From NCBI GenBank assembly GCA_037013495.1, contig CM072810.1:106110898-106174897 (forward strand): 64,000 bases of DNA. The letters are read 5' to 3'. The position numbers were made by a program, and so were the translations under genes. The notes under the pieces are model-generated. The model made no database searches, had not been told where the DNA came from, and worked only from the letters and a program-made list of their open reading frames with translations. Shown here in pieces: positions 49,542 through 62,170 of this stretch (the first letter of the stretch is position 1; every line of letters starts with the position of its first letter). The stretch comes from Hippophae tibetana (Eukaryota; Streptophyta; Magnoliopsida; Rosales; Elaeagnaceae).

Positions 49542-49965
49542 GTATATTTTGTTTTTGGTTAAAAGACACATGTTCAAAACAAATGGATCAATTATATTTT
49601 GACACTTTACTCTTTTTATTAAAAGTTTATTTACTTTATTTAAACAATAATAAAATCTATAGAATACATATATGTATATATGAATTTTTATTATTAATTG
49701 AATATATTTTTTTATCAATATTTTTTCCTATTGGAAAGAACTAAGTTCAAAATTATTTAAAGAGAAAAATGTCATAAAAGTCTCTTAGTTGAGGTCATTT
49801 GTGTCGATTAGTCCTGTAAATAATTTCATTAGTCTCTTATTTATGAAACAAATGTCAACTGACAAATTGTGTTTGCAATAAATACTCAAGTATACGTATC
49901 GCAACAAGTAATATAATGATAAGAAAATATTTTTTCACGAAAATTATTTTATTATAAACCAATTT

Positions 49966-50577
49966 TTAAACTTTTAGTCTCATAGTCCTCATTATCCTTT
50001 TAAGCTCATCTTTCTCCTCTAGAGTTTTACCACTCTTCAAGGCTATGACATTGCAATGGTCCTTACTTTCTCTTCTTGGGTTTATAATTATGTCACTTAG
50101 AAGGTTACCTTGAGGTCTTTGGCTTATAGCCTGGGAAATTTGCCGAATTTGAGTCACTAAATTTTGAATGGAAGCCTCTTGAGTAGGCACTTTTGTATTT
50201 ACTAATTGGATGAAGTCTTTTATCATCCCTATTAATTAAAGCATTTTTATTGTCATCAATATGTGGCTTATTCTCTTGGGCTTGTGATTATTATGGTTGT
50301 TGAAAATCTAGTAGTAGAAATGATTGTCGGTTGAATTGATTACCACCTTGATTATTATTATTCCAAGAGAAATTTAGGTGTTATCTTCATCTTGGGTTAT
50401 ATGTTTAAGTTTGAATTATTGTTTTGATTCACATTATCCATATAAAATGTTGATTTAGGATTATCTGGATAATTATCAAACAAATAGGCTCTACCATAAA
50501 ACACAGAAGACATACATGAGTCTTGGACTAGATATATACTCATTAGCGAGTTTTGAACCTTAAAAGTGTAAGGATTA
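49966..50577 (-). pseudogene. gypsy gag, C-terminal part
   Basis: Minus-strand frames show the gypsy gag zinc-knuckle neighbourhood (Gln-Asp-Ser-Cys-Met-Ser, Phe-Asp-Asn-Tyr-Pro-Asp-Asn-Pro; key cysteines replaced by Tyr and Ser) and then Ala-Ser-Ile-Gln-Asn-Leu, Arg-Pro-Gln-Gly-Asn-Leu and Leu-Lys-Ser-Gly-Lys-Thr-Leu. Several stops and frameshifts. It continues the gag of 55894-56802 across the nested insertion. Confidence 0.75.
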
Positions 50578-51777
50578 TGAGTGTTGGTTATTTTCGTGGA
50601 CAAAATATTTATATGTAAATTTGTTTTTAGGTCTATTATCAAATCTATCAAGAAAAGCCAAACAAATGCTCGAGTTTCAAATAATTGTACTTCATGTATA
50701 TCTTTGATAACTACGACACATAGGATTATATTTATCCATTTCATAGCAAATGCTTATAAATCTAAAATTATTTTTAGTGCTAAAATATGGAATAAGATAT
50801 GCTAAAAGATATTAAATAATATATACTCTAAAATAAGATATATTAAAAGATATTAGATAAGATATATATACTCTAAAATAAGATATGCTAAAAGATATTA
50901 GATAATATATACTTTAAATTATATTTGAAATCATTATCATAAAAGATAGCATAAAATATATTTTTAAAAGATATTAGATAAAATATACTTTAAATTATAG
51001 TTGAAATCTTTAGCATAAAAGAAAGTATAAAATCTATTTTAAAAGATATTAGATAAGATATATTTTAAATTATAACTAAAATCTTTATTATAAAAGATAA
51101 CATAAAATCTATTTTAAAATAAATTTATTTTAAATGAGAGTTATCTTAATTAATGAGAATTATTAATCCTATTTGTAATAGAAAAGATATTTATCAATTA
51201 CATAGGATTAAGAGTTTTAATTTTTCCTATAAATAAAACTCATTTGCTAGTTGATTTAATTTAAATGACATATGTTTTGAATCATCTAGTTAGGATTATT
51301 CATTATTAAATCCGTTCTAGAACATACATGGGTACTTGTGTTTTGTGCTAACTTTTTTGCAGTTACTTCGTGAACGTATTTGATTGGCGGGAAGCTTATT
51401 GGACAGTTGGTCTAGAAACCGCTCACGCTAATATTGGAAATTGTGAAAACAGAGTAGTGGCTTGTAAGTAAAGTACATTGGGACATTATCCTAGGGAGGG
51501 TAGCATAAGACCGAGTTTGTACTTGAACATTTGATTTTCATAGTGGAAAGTTAGGTGGTCCGGTGGACTGGTGGTTTTACTCTTAAGCCATGGTTGTGGC
51601 TTAGGTTGTTTTCACCTAAAAATATCGTATGTTATTATTTTATTTCCGCACTTATATTTACCTACGATTGCATGCATGACTGGTTTGTTTAGGTTATTAA
51701 ATTATAAATTGGTAAAAATTAAAAATAACCTATTCACCCCCTCTAGGTTAATTAGGTCCATAATTTATAAACTTTCA
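50578..51777 (+). repeat. 5' LTR of the SIRE-type element, with internal deletion
   Basis: Lacks about 335 bp present in the 3' LTR (roughly 55036-55365). The deletion joins AAAACTCA to TTTGCTAGTTG; in the 3' LTR short TTGCT words occur at both edges, which fits microhomology-mediated loss. Confidence 0.9.
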
Positions 51778-51833
51778 ATTGGTATCAGAGCCAACACTAG
51801 ATACACTTAGTGTTAGTCCTATGGAGTTTTATT

Positions 51834-52814
51834 ATGGATCATTCTATTGAGGATTATAGCTCAGATGATGAAGGACTTGATTCTTCTTTTCTCTCTAAAT
51901 ATAATGTTAAAAGTTCTATGGAATTAGTTTCTAACTATCTTAGAGCCATACAAGAGAATAATAGTTTAAATACAAAAATAGAAAAATTAAATGAACAACT
52001 TGAGGCGCTTGAAATTTTTTATAATAAATTAAAAGAAGCAAATAATATTTTGCAAGAACAAAATAATACTTTTAATTTGAGTCTTGTAGGTTTGAAAGAA
52101 GAAAATAATAAGCTTGTTGAAGATAATAAAAAACAAGTGCAAGAGCTCAAAGAATAATGTGAAATATTGGAGAGACTTACCATTGGAGCTCAACAATTAG
52201 ATAAAACATTGAGCATTGATAAGTCACATGGTGATACAGATGGCTTTGGTAATAAGGATGAGAATTCCACACCTTCAACATCAAAGACCACATTTGTAAG
52301 GCCCTTAAACTCTACTCCTATTGTCACTACTTATGAACAAAGAACTATTACACTTATGGTAGAAAAAGTTGTTAAGCTTGTGCATGACTGTCATCATTGT
52401 GGTAGAAAAGGTCATATAAGACCAAAATGTAGATTTTTGAGGAATGCTCTTGAACTTAATCATTCTTTCCATGCTTTACATAGTAGGACTCATAAGCATC
52501 ATTCATCTACGCATGCTACATCATATTCAAGGAAGAATGGAAATTATAATAACTTGTTCATAAATTCTACTAGGAAGTATAAAGTCTTAAGTTCAAAGAG
52601 GCAAGCAAAATTACGTACTTTTAATACTAGGACTCATTATCATCATCCTATTATACATACTGCATCTTCATTAAGGATGAATGATAAAAGTACAACTAAG
52701 TCCAAGAAGACGACTATGAAACATAAGCTTGTTGAATCTCAACCAAATGATATAGAGAAATCAAAATTCAAGAAAATGTGGGTTAGGAAAGGGTGTTTTT
52801 TCCCAGTCACCTAA
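51834..52814 (+). pseudogene. SIRE-type Copia gag with one premature stop
   Basis: ATG at 51834. The N-terminal part is acidic (Glu-Asp-Tyr-Ser-Ser-Asp-Asp-Glu) and then a long coiled-coil-like region (about residues 40-105, rich in Glu, Lys, Asn, Leu). An in-frame TAA lies at 52155-52157, after which the same frame stays open to 52814. A CCHC zinc knuckle is present (Cys-His-His-Cys-Gly-Arg-Lys-Gly-His-Ile-Arg-Pro-Lys-Cys, about 52388-52430). The end reads Lys-Lys-Met-Trp-Val-Arg-Lys, where SIRE gags lead into the protease; here the frame stops. Length and domain order match SIRE/Maximus-lineage gags from general knowledge. Confidence 0.8.
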
Positions 52815-54355
52815 TCGTCTTTTATTAGAGTGCTTAAATGACCTTAAGTGAGTAATATTTATTGTCTTTATTTTATTTATTAGTTAAACTTAAAAAAATG
52901 TAGAATCCTTATTTGGCCAACATGGTATTGGACTCATTTAACACTTACAGACATATAACCTTACCTTTAATGACTTAACTAATTTTGACATTTATTATAT
53001 AAATGATTCTACAATTTTTACTTACGCACACACATATTCTTGTACATGTGATGATCGATGTTGACATGAACTTATTCACACACTCACGAACACACATATA
53101 TGTTATGCTTGAAGTTTATGGATTTTCTTGAAAGATTCTAGGACTTCAACTAATCTTGACTGTAAAATTGTGTTGAGTTATATTTCTTGCTTTCAAAAAA
53201 TTTATCTCATGGAGGCACCTAGTATTGAGATGGTTACCTACTGTGATGTGTGAAGCTACCGCAGTGAGCGAAGAGGTCTACCTTACAACTAGTGTGAAAG
53301 TCATCATGCTAGGTTTATGGCTCGTACAAAAAAAAAATGAAAGATTATGCAAAAAACGATTACATATAAATCTTGTGCATTGAATGCACAAAAAGAAAGA
53401 GCCAATAGAGGTTTAAAATATATATATATATATATGTCATTTACCTCATATGTATAAAAAAAATACAAAAAAAAAAAAGAAAGTCCTCATTTAGTGGATA
53501 TACTTTATTTTGTAAGATTGAAGACTCGATTATAGTTTTACATGATAGGTGATAATTTTTTTCTTCGGAGTCTTTCTTGATAGGTCATAAATGAATTAAT
53601 TGACATATTTGTGTAGTTTAAACATATATACTACTTTAAGCAAATATCAATATGTCATTATATGTGCTTGTGTGACTCTTATACTCTACTTATTTATTTA
53701 TATGATAAACAATCAAAATTGGAGTTAAAAAATTATGAGTTCTCAATTGGTTGTGTGTTCATTTGTGATTAAATAAGTTTAATAGCTTATATGGTTATTT
53801 ATAAAAAAAATTAATTAATTTTTTTCATTTCCATATTCTTTTCATATATTACCTTTTTAATGTGTTTCTAAGTTAGAGAGTCATAGAACTTATGGAAAGT
53901 TTAAAACATATTGCACTTCTGCATTACTCTACTTTTACATTGTTATATCATTAGGAGGAGTTTAACTTCATTATTTTGTTTAATGTTTTGTCCTTCTCGT
54001 ATGTCAAAAAGAGGGAGAGAATAATGTGTTTTACTTCCATGGTTTTATTTTGTTATGCATATAAGGGGAGAACATATTTAATTAAGCTTAATTAATATGA
54101 ATGCATACTACATAACTATTCTTTACACTTCGCTTATTTTTATGTAAACTTAACTAATATACAATGAGGCTTTCATGCCAAGTTGTCCTATGCTTTATCA
54201 ATGTCATTTCAGTAACAAGCTTGTCAAGTGGCAGTGAAGATGGATCTACCGGACCATAGGATAGTTCCACTATGGAGTCTGGGACACCATTGTATTTTAT
54301 CTTATTTCTATAAGTCTAACGTAGTGAGAGAGATATTTTGTCACACTAAAATTCC
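52815..54355 (+). other. Non-coding interior of the SIRE-type element
   Basis: No pol domain recognised. Contains AT-rich stretches, a TA tract at about 53421-53436 and the approach to the polypurine tract. Confidence 0.5.
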
Positions 54356-54378
54356 AAAGGGGGAGTTTGTACGGACTA

Positions 54379-55893
54379 TGAGTGTTGGCTATTTTCGTAG
54401 ACAAAATATTTATCTGTAAATTTGTTTTTAGGCCTACTATCAAGAAAAGCCAAACAAATGCTCGAGTTTTAGATAATTTTACTTTAGGTATATCTTTGAT
54501 AACTACGACACATAGGATTATATTTATGCATTTAATAGCAAATGCTTATAAATCTAAAATTATTTTTAGTGCTAAAATATGGAATGAGATATGTTAAAAG
54601 ATATTAAATAATATATACTCTAAAATAAGATATGTTAAAAGATATTAGATAAGATATATATACTCTAAAATAAGATATGCTAAAAGATATTAGAAAATAT
54701 ATACTTTAAATTATATTTGAAATCATTATCATAAAAGATAGCATAAAATATATTTTTAAAAGATATTAGATAAAATATACTTTAAATTATAGTTGACTTT
54801 AGCATAAAAGAAAACATAAAATCTATTTTAAAAGATATTAGATAAGATATATTTTTAATTATAACTGAAATCTTTATTATAAAAGATAACATAAAATCTA
54901 TTTTAAAAGAAATTTATTTTAAATGAGAGTTATCTTAATTAATGAGAATTACTAATCCTATTTGTAATAGAAAAGATATTAATCAATTACATAGGATTAA
55001 GGGTTTTAATTTTTCGTATAAATAAAACTTATTGCTCATTGTTTCAATTAACCATACAAGAGTATTATTCTAATCTTCTTAATTTCTCTCTCTTGTTTTA
55101 CAAATATAAGATTATAATTCTTTAGGCTTCTTTATTTAGTTAATCTATCAAATATTGGTGGTTATATTTGATTCATTAATAAACCTAATTATTTTATAAT
55201 ATTTTGATATTATGTTCTTGTGGCTTCTTCTTTATTTTTGTTCTTAAATTGTTAGATCAAATAATTATTTTTGTTATATCATAATTATTTGATTTGATTA
55301 TTAATCGTTAAATAAGCTATTTTTATTGAACTTATATTTGATCTTTTTGGTCTAGGATTTGCTAGTTGATTTAATTTAAATGACATATGTTTTGAATCAT
55401 CTAGTTAGGATTATTCATTATTAAATCTGTTCTAGAACACACACGGGCACTTGTGTTTTGTGCTAACTTTTTTGCAAATACTTCGGGAACGTATCTGATT
55501 GGTGGGAATTTTATTGGAACGTTGGTCTAGAAACCGCTCACGCTAATATTGAAAAATGTGAAAACAGAGCATGGGCTCATAAGTAAAGTACATTGGGACA
55601 GTATCCTAGGGAGGGTAGCATAAGACTAAGTTTGTACTTGAACATTTGATTTTCATAGTAGAAAGTTAGGTGGTCCGGTGAACCGGTGATTTTCCTCTTA
55701 GGCCATAATTGTGGCCTAGGTTGTTTCCACCTAAAAATGTCGTGTGTTATTATTTTATTTCCGCACTTATATTTACACACGATTGCATGCCTGTCTGGTT
55801 TGTTTAGGTTATTAAATTATAAATTGGTAAAAATTAAAAATAACCTATTCACCCCCGTCTAGGTTAATTAGGTCCATAATTTATAAACTTTCA
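54379..55893 (+). repeat. 3' LTR of the SIRE-type element
   Basis: Full-length 1515-bp version of the LTR. About 55016-55024 contains a TATAAATAAAA-type signal. The last 90 bases match the 5' LTR almost perfectly. Confidence 0.9.
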
Positions 55894-56802
55894 AAAAGGA
55901 TTAATCAAAGATGACACTTAAGTTGTAAGTTCTATGATATCATTTACCTTATGCACTATGGCTACTCTTCTTGTGACTTCCATTCTATCCATTGGCTATG
56001 ATAATTATTGCTAGCCATTTTTTCAAGTAAATCATAAACTTGATTGTAAGATTGGGCTAGCAGAGCCCTATTAGCAGATACATCAATCATGGTTCTTATT
56101 TAAGCATTGAGACCATTGTAAAAAGTCTCAATTTGGATGCAATGAGAGATACCATGGTGAGAACACTTCCTTAACAATTCGTTTAATCTTTCTAATGCTT
56201 CATATAAAGATTATCCTTCACATTGTTGATAGAAGGTAATGTCAATCCTATGCTTGGTATTCTTTATTGGTGGGAAGTATTTCATCAAGAATTTCTCTGT
56301 TAAATCATTTCAAGTTGTAATGGAATTAGGTGGCAAAGATTTTAATAAAGTTCGAGCACATTCTCGTAAAGAGTAAGGGAATAATCTTAGCATAAATGCA
56401 TCTTCGATCATACCACTAAATTTAAATGAATCTCCAACTTCAATAAATAATTTGAGATGTATATGAGTATCATCTGTTGGTAATCCGCTACGTGAATTGT
56501 CAAACTGTTTGTAGCATTTGAAACTTCATTGGCTTTAGTTCAAACTGATTAGCTTAAATGGTTGGCCTCGTAATACTTGGATTCAACTCTTCCATCGTAG
56601 GTATTGCATATTCATTCATGGCTCTATCTCTATCATCCATTAAAGGAATATGATTGATAAAATTTAACTCGTTATTATTTATGTCTAATGGATTAGTCAT
56701 TTCTTCCACTTGGGTGACAATTTGTTGTTTTCTTATTGACCTTAAAGTATGCTCGATTTCGTGATTGAAAGGTAAAATATCTCCCTTACGAACTATGCTC
56801 AT
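55894..56802 (-). pseudogene. gypsy gag, N-terminal part
   Basis: ATG at 56800-56802 opens 82 codons ending at a TAG-region frame break. Further frames continue the Retrotrans_gag domain: Phe-Glu-Leu-Lys-Pro-Met-Lys-Phe-Gln-Met-Leu-Gln, Leu-Lys-Ser-Leu-Pro-Pro-Asn-Ser-Ile-Thr-Thr, Glu-Lys-Phe-Leu-Met-Lys-Tyr-Phe-Pro-Pro, Leu-Leu-Arg-Lys-Cys-x-His-His-Gly. Multiple stops. Truncated at 55894 by the nested element; continuation at 50577-49966. Confidence 0.85.
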
Positions 56803-58370
56803 GCAATAAACTCATATGTGTTTTTAATAGTAATAAAAGTAAATAAACATTAAAAATAAATAACTAAATTAATTAATTAAAATGTAAAATAAATAAATAA
56901 AGGAAATATAACTAAAATAAATAAATAAGTAAATAAATAAATAAAATAAAAAAATAATTTCTAATATTTATAATCTCCGATAATTGTGCCAAAAATTTGA
57001 TCGATACACGATTTATGTGTAATGAATATGCAAATATAAGTATCGCAACAAGTAATATAATGATAAAAAAATATCGTTTACACGATGATTATATTATTAG
57101 AAACTAATTTTTAAAATAAAAAATAAATATCAATTTTTTTTTGTGTTTTTATATTTTAAGAAAGAAAAATTAAAAAAAAACTAAAAATAAATAGCAATAA
57201 TTAATTAAATCAAATTTGATAGTTAAAATGATATATGAGAAAATATATAAGAATACTTAATCTCTCAATTTTCTAAACATATGAATCACTAAAATACTCA
57301 TAATATAACTATCAATTAATTATATTATTATTTGAATCTAACCTAATATGCATTTCTCTCTTATGTAAACTACATATCATATAGTAATTAATTTAATCAC
57401 ACTCTTATGTCAATTAAATTATATACTACTCATTAAGCTCATTAATTATGGATCACATACATAAGAATTATACATCTTTGTTTAGAAACCATACATATTA
57501 TTTAATCAAGATAAACAATTAAATAATTTTCTTTAATCTATTTAATTGCTTATATAGATCAATTGTTGACCAAATAATTAATAGCATAAAAATCAGATTA
57601 AATAATATAATTAAATTTAAATTATAATTGAAATAAAAAATTAGATCATTCCATGGTAAAAATTGGGTTTCATAAGACCCCTAGATTACTAAATTAAGTA
57701 AACATAATTTTATTAATAAAACTCACATTTGTCATAAAAAAAGACATAAAAATTAATAAAGAAATGAGTAGAAGAAGAAATATAATTAATCTCTCCTTGA
57801 ATCTCCACCAAAATTGTATCTTCTTTTAAATTTTTTATTTTTTTCTCTTTTTTTAGCTTTAAAAACTTATAAAAAAATATGCTAATTACATCTTCTTAGG
57901 GTTTATAGGATGTTTAGGAGGTTAAATATAGCTCAAATGTAATATGGATGGTCAAATCAAAGACTGAGATCAAAATAAGAAAAATTAACATTTTCAACCA
58001 ATGGGAGCACGAGACGTGACACATGGAATTAACTGGAAGAATCAAAGCACGTCACATGATAAGGGAAGACGAGTTTGGTCAATGCATGTTGAGTCAGTGT
58101 CACACAACAATTAGCGATTCATTGTTGCGGATTACGTGACGTACATTTGGAAGGAATTGACGAATATAGGGGTGACACATGGTGATATTGTCGACCAAGC
58201 GACAAACTCGGATTGAATGTGGTGTTGAGACATTGCGTAGCGTTATGTCGTACTGTATAGGCGACGATTTACAATTGGGCTTTTTTGCTTGCGTGGCATC
58301 CGTGTGGCTTGCTCACTCAACTCGTTGTTTGGGTGGCATCCATGTAGTAGCTTCTGATTGATATTGTATT

Positions 58371-60990
58371 AAAAATTCAAAAAAAACTATTAAAATTTCA
58401 AAAAAAATCTTAAAAAATTATATTTTCACTTATTTTATTAAAAATATCATATTTTAATATTTTTAGTCTAAAAAATATTACTTATTCAATGAAACGAATA
58501 AATATTAAGTAAAAAAGTAGATTAATAATAATCATTATCATCTAATTGAGCATTTAATCCATTTATGTTTCAATAAGATGGATAATGCGGTGCTTGTTAG
58601 ATGATAGCTTAGTTAGCTTGCTATCTAGTATATGTGTTTGCTAAAAGCTACTCGGGTCTGTTTTGTCTTTTTTGAATTCAGATTCTGGGTGCTTGTTTCT
58701 TTGATTTTTAAAGAATTCCTTCATATTTTAAAAAAAAATGTCTTTGTATTGAACTTATAGAAACAATTTTTTTGTTAATTTATATTTGATATCTCTTATA
58801 ATTTTTAGTGATTCACGCAAGAACATGTCATTGAATCCCGTGGCCATCCTCTTGGTAAGGTTTTATATTAAAAATAAAAATAGAACGATTGGGTTTTTTA
58901 GAAGAAAAATGGGTGTGAAATAAAAAATAGAAAATATAGAAGAAAACGAAGAAAACCAATTTGATACGTCATTGCATATGTAACAATTCACAGTAAAAAT
59001 AAAAAAATTAAAAATAAATTAGACTTAGATAAATTATTTATTAATTTTAAATCATAAATCAATCTTAATAATATGCTATAATTATAGGGAGGAGAGTAAA
59101 TAAACCTAAAAATAACTTCAATTTTTTTACATATTTTAATTCATATTTTAAAATTATTATTAGTTTATGCCCTATTCTTTTAGTAACAAGTAAATTAGAA
59201 GAAGTCAATCTATAATCACCACTTGTTAAAAACTGGTCCAGTAATGTACGCTAAGTCTTGACAAGTAGTAGGATAATTAAGATATCTAGGTATTTTCATT
59301 TTTGAAGTATTTATCGCTAAAATAATAACGTGAGTTCGAACACCAATCCACATGCAGTGTTAGATACCGCAAAAGCATGAAGAATATTTAAATGTAACAA
59401 AATGTAAATAACACAAGGATTGATTATTTAATTTACACATAAAATTATAATTTTTATTAATATTAATTTTTTAAATATAGAATATTTTTTTAATAACAAA
59501 ATTGCATTCTATATCACAAAAATAATATTAAAAATATAAAATAATACTTAAATCTAAAGTTGTAATACATATAAAAATATGACATACACATATCCAATAT
59601 AAATAACACCATTTATATATATATATATACTTCTTATCTACACAAAATAAGTCTCATTTTACCTGATAAATATAGCAAAATGATGAGAGACAATTAATAG
59701 TCATATATTAATCATGCTCGAAGATAAAGACTAACAACCCCACAAGTTTCCATCTTTTGAATTTTCTTCTATTTTTTTATTTAATTTTAGAGTTATTTAT
59801 CCCAACAACCTTCACCTTAATTTAAAAGATATCATCTTTAATTAACACATTAAGCCATGTAATACACATGTTCAAATTGAAGCAGTGCATCCATTATCCC
59901 TTAATATTTAACTAAAAATAATTTTATTCAAATTTATTACACCTTAAAAGTATTCATTTAACATTATATTTTTATCACAAAATATGATAATTTTTTCATT
60001 AAATTTGACATGTTTTCTTATCTTATATTATCATCACCAATACAAGATTTAAAATTTAAATTTAAATTAATATTCACCTTACTTTTAAGTGACATTGTTA
60101 CTCTACCTCAAACACAATTTTCAATTAACTTGTATAAATTTTTCTTCTTTATCCCTTTCATTATGATAAAAAAAATCTTTAATTACATTGAATGATCTTA
60201 CTCCTTTATTCATTAGTCATCATAATATCTCCATCCTTACAAGAATTATAACTATCAAACAATTTCTTTCAATCATTAAAAAAGACTTCACTTGTAATTA
60301 CAGGTGTGCCATTAAAATAATAATCATAAGTTTCGATTATAATTATTATTTTTTATCTTTCATTTTCTTTTCATTAAAATATCTTATATCTTTAAATCTA
60401 TCTTCACAAAACTTTTTTATGTATATTTTTTAAGATAATAAAAGTAATCAATATCATTTATTTGATAATACATGAAATGTTTGCCACCTCTATTGTTCAT
60501 GCGAAGATGAAGACCAAAAGCCCTACTATTTTTATCTTTTGAATTTTCTCCCTTTTTTAATTTGACTTTTGAGCCATTTATCTTTACTTATAGGTAAGGT
60601 TTCTAAAAATTTATAGTTTAATTTTTGTGAATGATAAATATACCATCAATTTCTTTAAAAGTATTACAAAAATTTCATTCTTGTCATATAAGTAAGAGAA
60701 GTTAATGTTTCTCTCACATGAACCCGTTTGAAAAATTTAAATAATAGATTTGGATAAATAATAAAAGGTTGTCTATTATACAATCAATTACTTTGTATTT
60801 TTAATCTATTTTATTGTATTATATTTTTTTTAATTAAGATCTAATTTTTTTTAATAAATTGAAGTTTTGATAACATGTGAAAGTATATAAAAATCATTTA
60901 CATGTTAATAACAAAAGGCTAACATAATAAAATAAAACATCAATAATATTTATAAATTCTAATATAATATTATCTTTAATTAATAAGAGA
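58371..60990. other. AT-rich intergenic DNA
   Basis: No gene supported. Short open frames near 60010-60433 are low-complexity Ile/Phe/Leu-rich and unconvincing. A TA tract lies near 59616-59630. Confidence 0.45.
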
Positions 60991-61178
60991 CATAAACACT
61001 TTTATGTGTAATATTATTTTTAATTAACATGGTACCTTATCTCCAACATATTATACACATAAGTAATTTTTTTGATAAAAGACATAATCATTTTCACAGT
61101 GTAATATTATTTTTAATCAAAGTGATATATTATCTCCAATATATCATACATATTTAAGTAAATTTTTTGATAAATTAA
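60991..61178. repeat. Imperfect ~92-bp tandem duplication
   Basis: Units begin CATAAACACTTTT (60991) and CATAATCATTTTC (61083). Both continue with GTGTAATATTATTTTTAAT, TTATCTCCAA and TTTTTTGATAAA. Roughly 75-80% identical. Confidence 0.7.
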
Positions 61179-61291
61179 TAAAGTATTTGTGTTGTAGAGA
61201 AACACTTAAAATATAAATACAAGTAGGAAAGGAAAGAAAAAAATAAAAAATAAATTTAAGAGTAATTAAATATTAAAATTGTAATGCTCGG

Positions 61292-61622
61292 TGTTAAGTC
61301 TCACATTGGTTAAGAGTAAGACATCAATACTGCTTATAAGTCTGGGCAACACTCTAACTCAAAATCTGGCATTTGGTTTCAGAGTTAGGCTTGAGTTTTT
61401 AAGTTGGTATCAAAGTTAAGCTCTTGGTTTTTTCGTACTCTCATCGGACCTCGTGTCGTAAATCCGAACCGTGCCGTAAATCCGGATTCTAATTGATGTG
61501 GATGAAGGATGTTAAATCTCACATTCATTAAAAATAAGGCAACAATATTGCTTATAAGTCTAAACAATCCTCTAACTCATAAGCTGATTTTTTTGATTCA
61601 GAATTACCTATAAATTTTTAAG
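61292..61622 (+). mobile_element. TRIM (miniature LTR retrotransposon), 331 bp
   Basis: Direct repeats at 61292-61403 and 61510-61622 (about 112 bp each) start TGTTAAGTCTCACATT / TGTTAAATCTCACATT and end TTTTTAAG. The first is followed by TTGGTATCAAAG (61404-61415), a tRNA-Met primer site with one change. The second is preceded by the purine-rich GGATGAAGGA. Only about 105 bases lie between the repeats, so nothing is coded. No target duplication is seen; the repeats are about 75% identical, so it is old. Confidence 0.8.
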
Positions 61623-61842
61623 TCTTATTTATCCGGAAAACATTAATTAATATATAAACAAAAACTTTATTTATTTCAACTAGTTAGATATTCTTATTAC
61701 CTTCACGCATACACAAAATGCTTAATTCATAAATAATGCTAAAGTTTCAACAGATTTGATAACTTTTAATAGTATAATCCATGATTGAAAACCAATAAAA
61801 AAGAAAATGAAACATTGGTGGATGAATGGACGCTAACCCTGG

Positions 61843-61850
61843 TATAAATA
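61843..61850 (+). promoter_or_regulatory. Candidate TATA box of the multicopper oxidase gene
   Basis: TATAAATA about 320 bases upstream of the ATG at 62171. A second TATA-like TTTATATG near 62080 would give a shorter 5' UTR, so the actual start site is open. Confidence 0.4.
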
Positions 61851-62170
61851 GTAGCACTATTAATATCCTATGCTTTTAATTCTTTTTATATTTAATTATG
61901 AAAATTATATGCCTTTATGCTCTTTCTCTCTCTAACGGCCATTGAAACAAAGTCTGGCTTTTTTTCTCAGCTAAAAAGAATTTACATTTTGAATAATCAA
62001 CTTTATTCTCAAAAAAAAAAAAAATACTTTATTCAATAATCAATACTGTCTTCCATCAAACTTTACCCCTAATTTCATATTTATATGTAGTCCAACAACA
62101 TCTACATATCTACTAAGTTACTCACTCACTCTCTCTCACAAACAAAGAATTTGCATGCAGGTGGGCAGAG

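Larger units (their letters stand above)
50578..55893 (+). mobile_element. SIRE-type Copia LTR retrotransposon, gag only, nested in the gypsy gag
   Basis: LTRs at 50578-51777 (1200 bp) and 54379-55893 (1515 bp) both start TGAGTGTTGG and end ACTTTCA. A primer site TGGTATCAGAGCC lies at 51780-51792 and a polypurine tract AAAGGGGGAG at about 54356-54365. The internal region of 2.6 kb holds only a gag-like frame; protease, integrase and RT are missing. AAGGATTA flanks both sides (50570-50577 and 55896-55903), with two extra A bases before the right copy. The flanking gypsy gag would be continuous without the element. Confidence 0.9.
49870..58370 (-). mobile_element. Ty3/gypsy (Athila-like) element remnant, minus strand, interrupted by a nested Copia element
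   Basis: The upstream LTR (minus orientation) lies at about 57000-58370. It has a CCTATAAACCC TATA-like box near 57900, and directly below its end a sequence TTGGCACAATTATCGGAGATT resembling the gypsy primer site of the TGGCGCCGTTGCCGGGGA type. Gag follows at 56802 down to 55894, is interrupted, then resumes at 50577 down to 49966. Directly after the gag remnant, 49870-49965 matches an inner part of the LTR (shared TCGCAACAAGTAATATAATG), so pol and part of the 3' LTR have been deleted. LTR borders are approximate. Confidence 0.7.

Noticed and set aside
59325-59360. GAGTTCGAACACC resembling a tRNA B box
   Set aside because: No A box at the right distance and no cloverleaf could be drawn.
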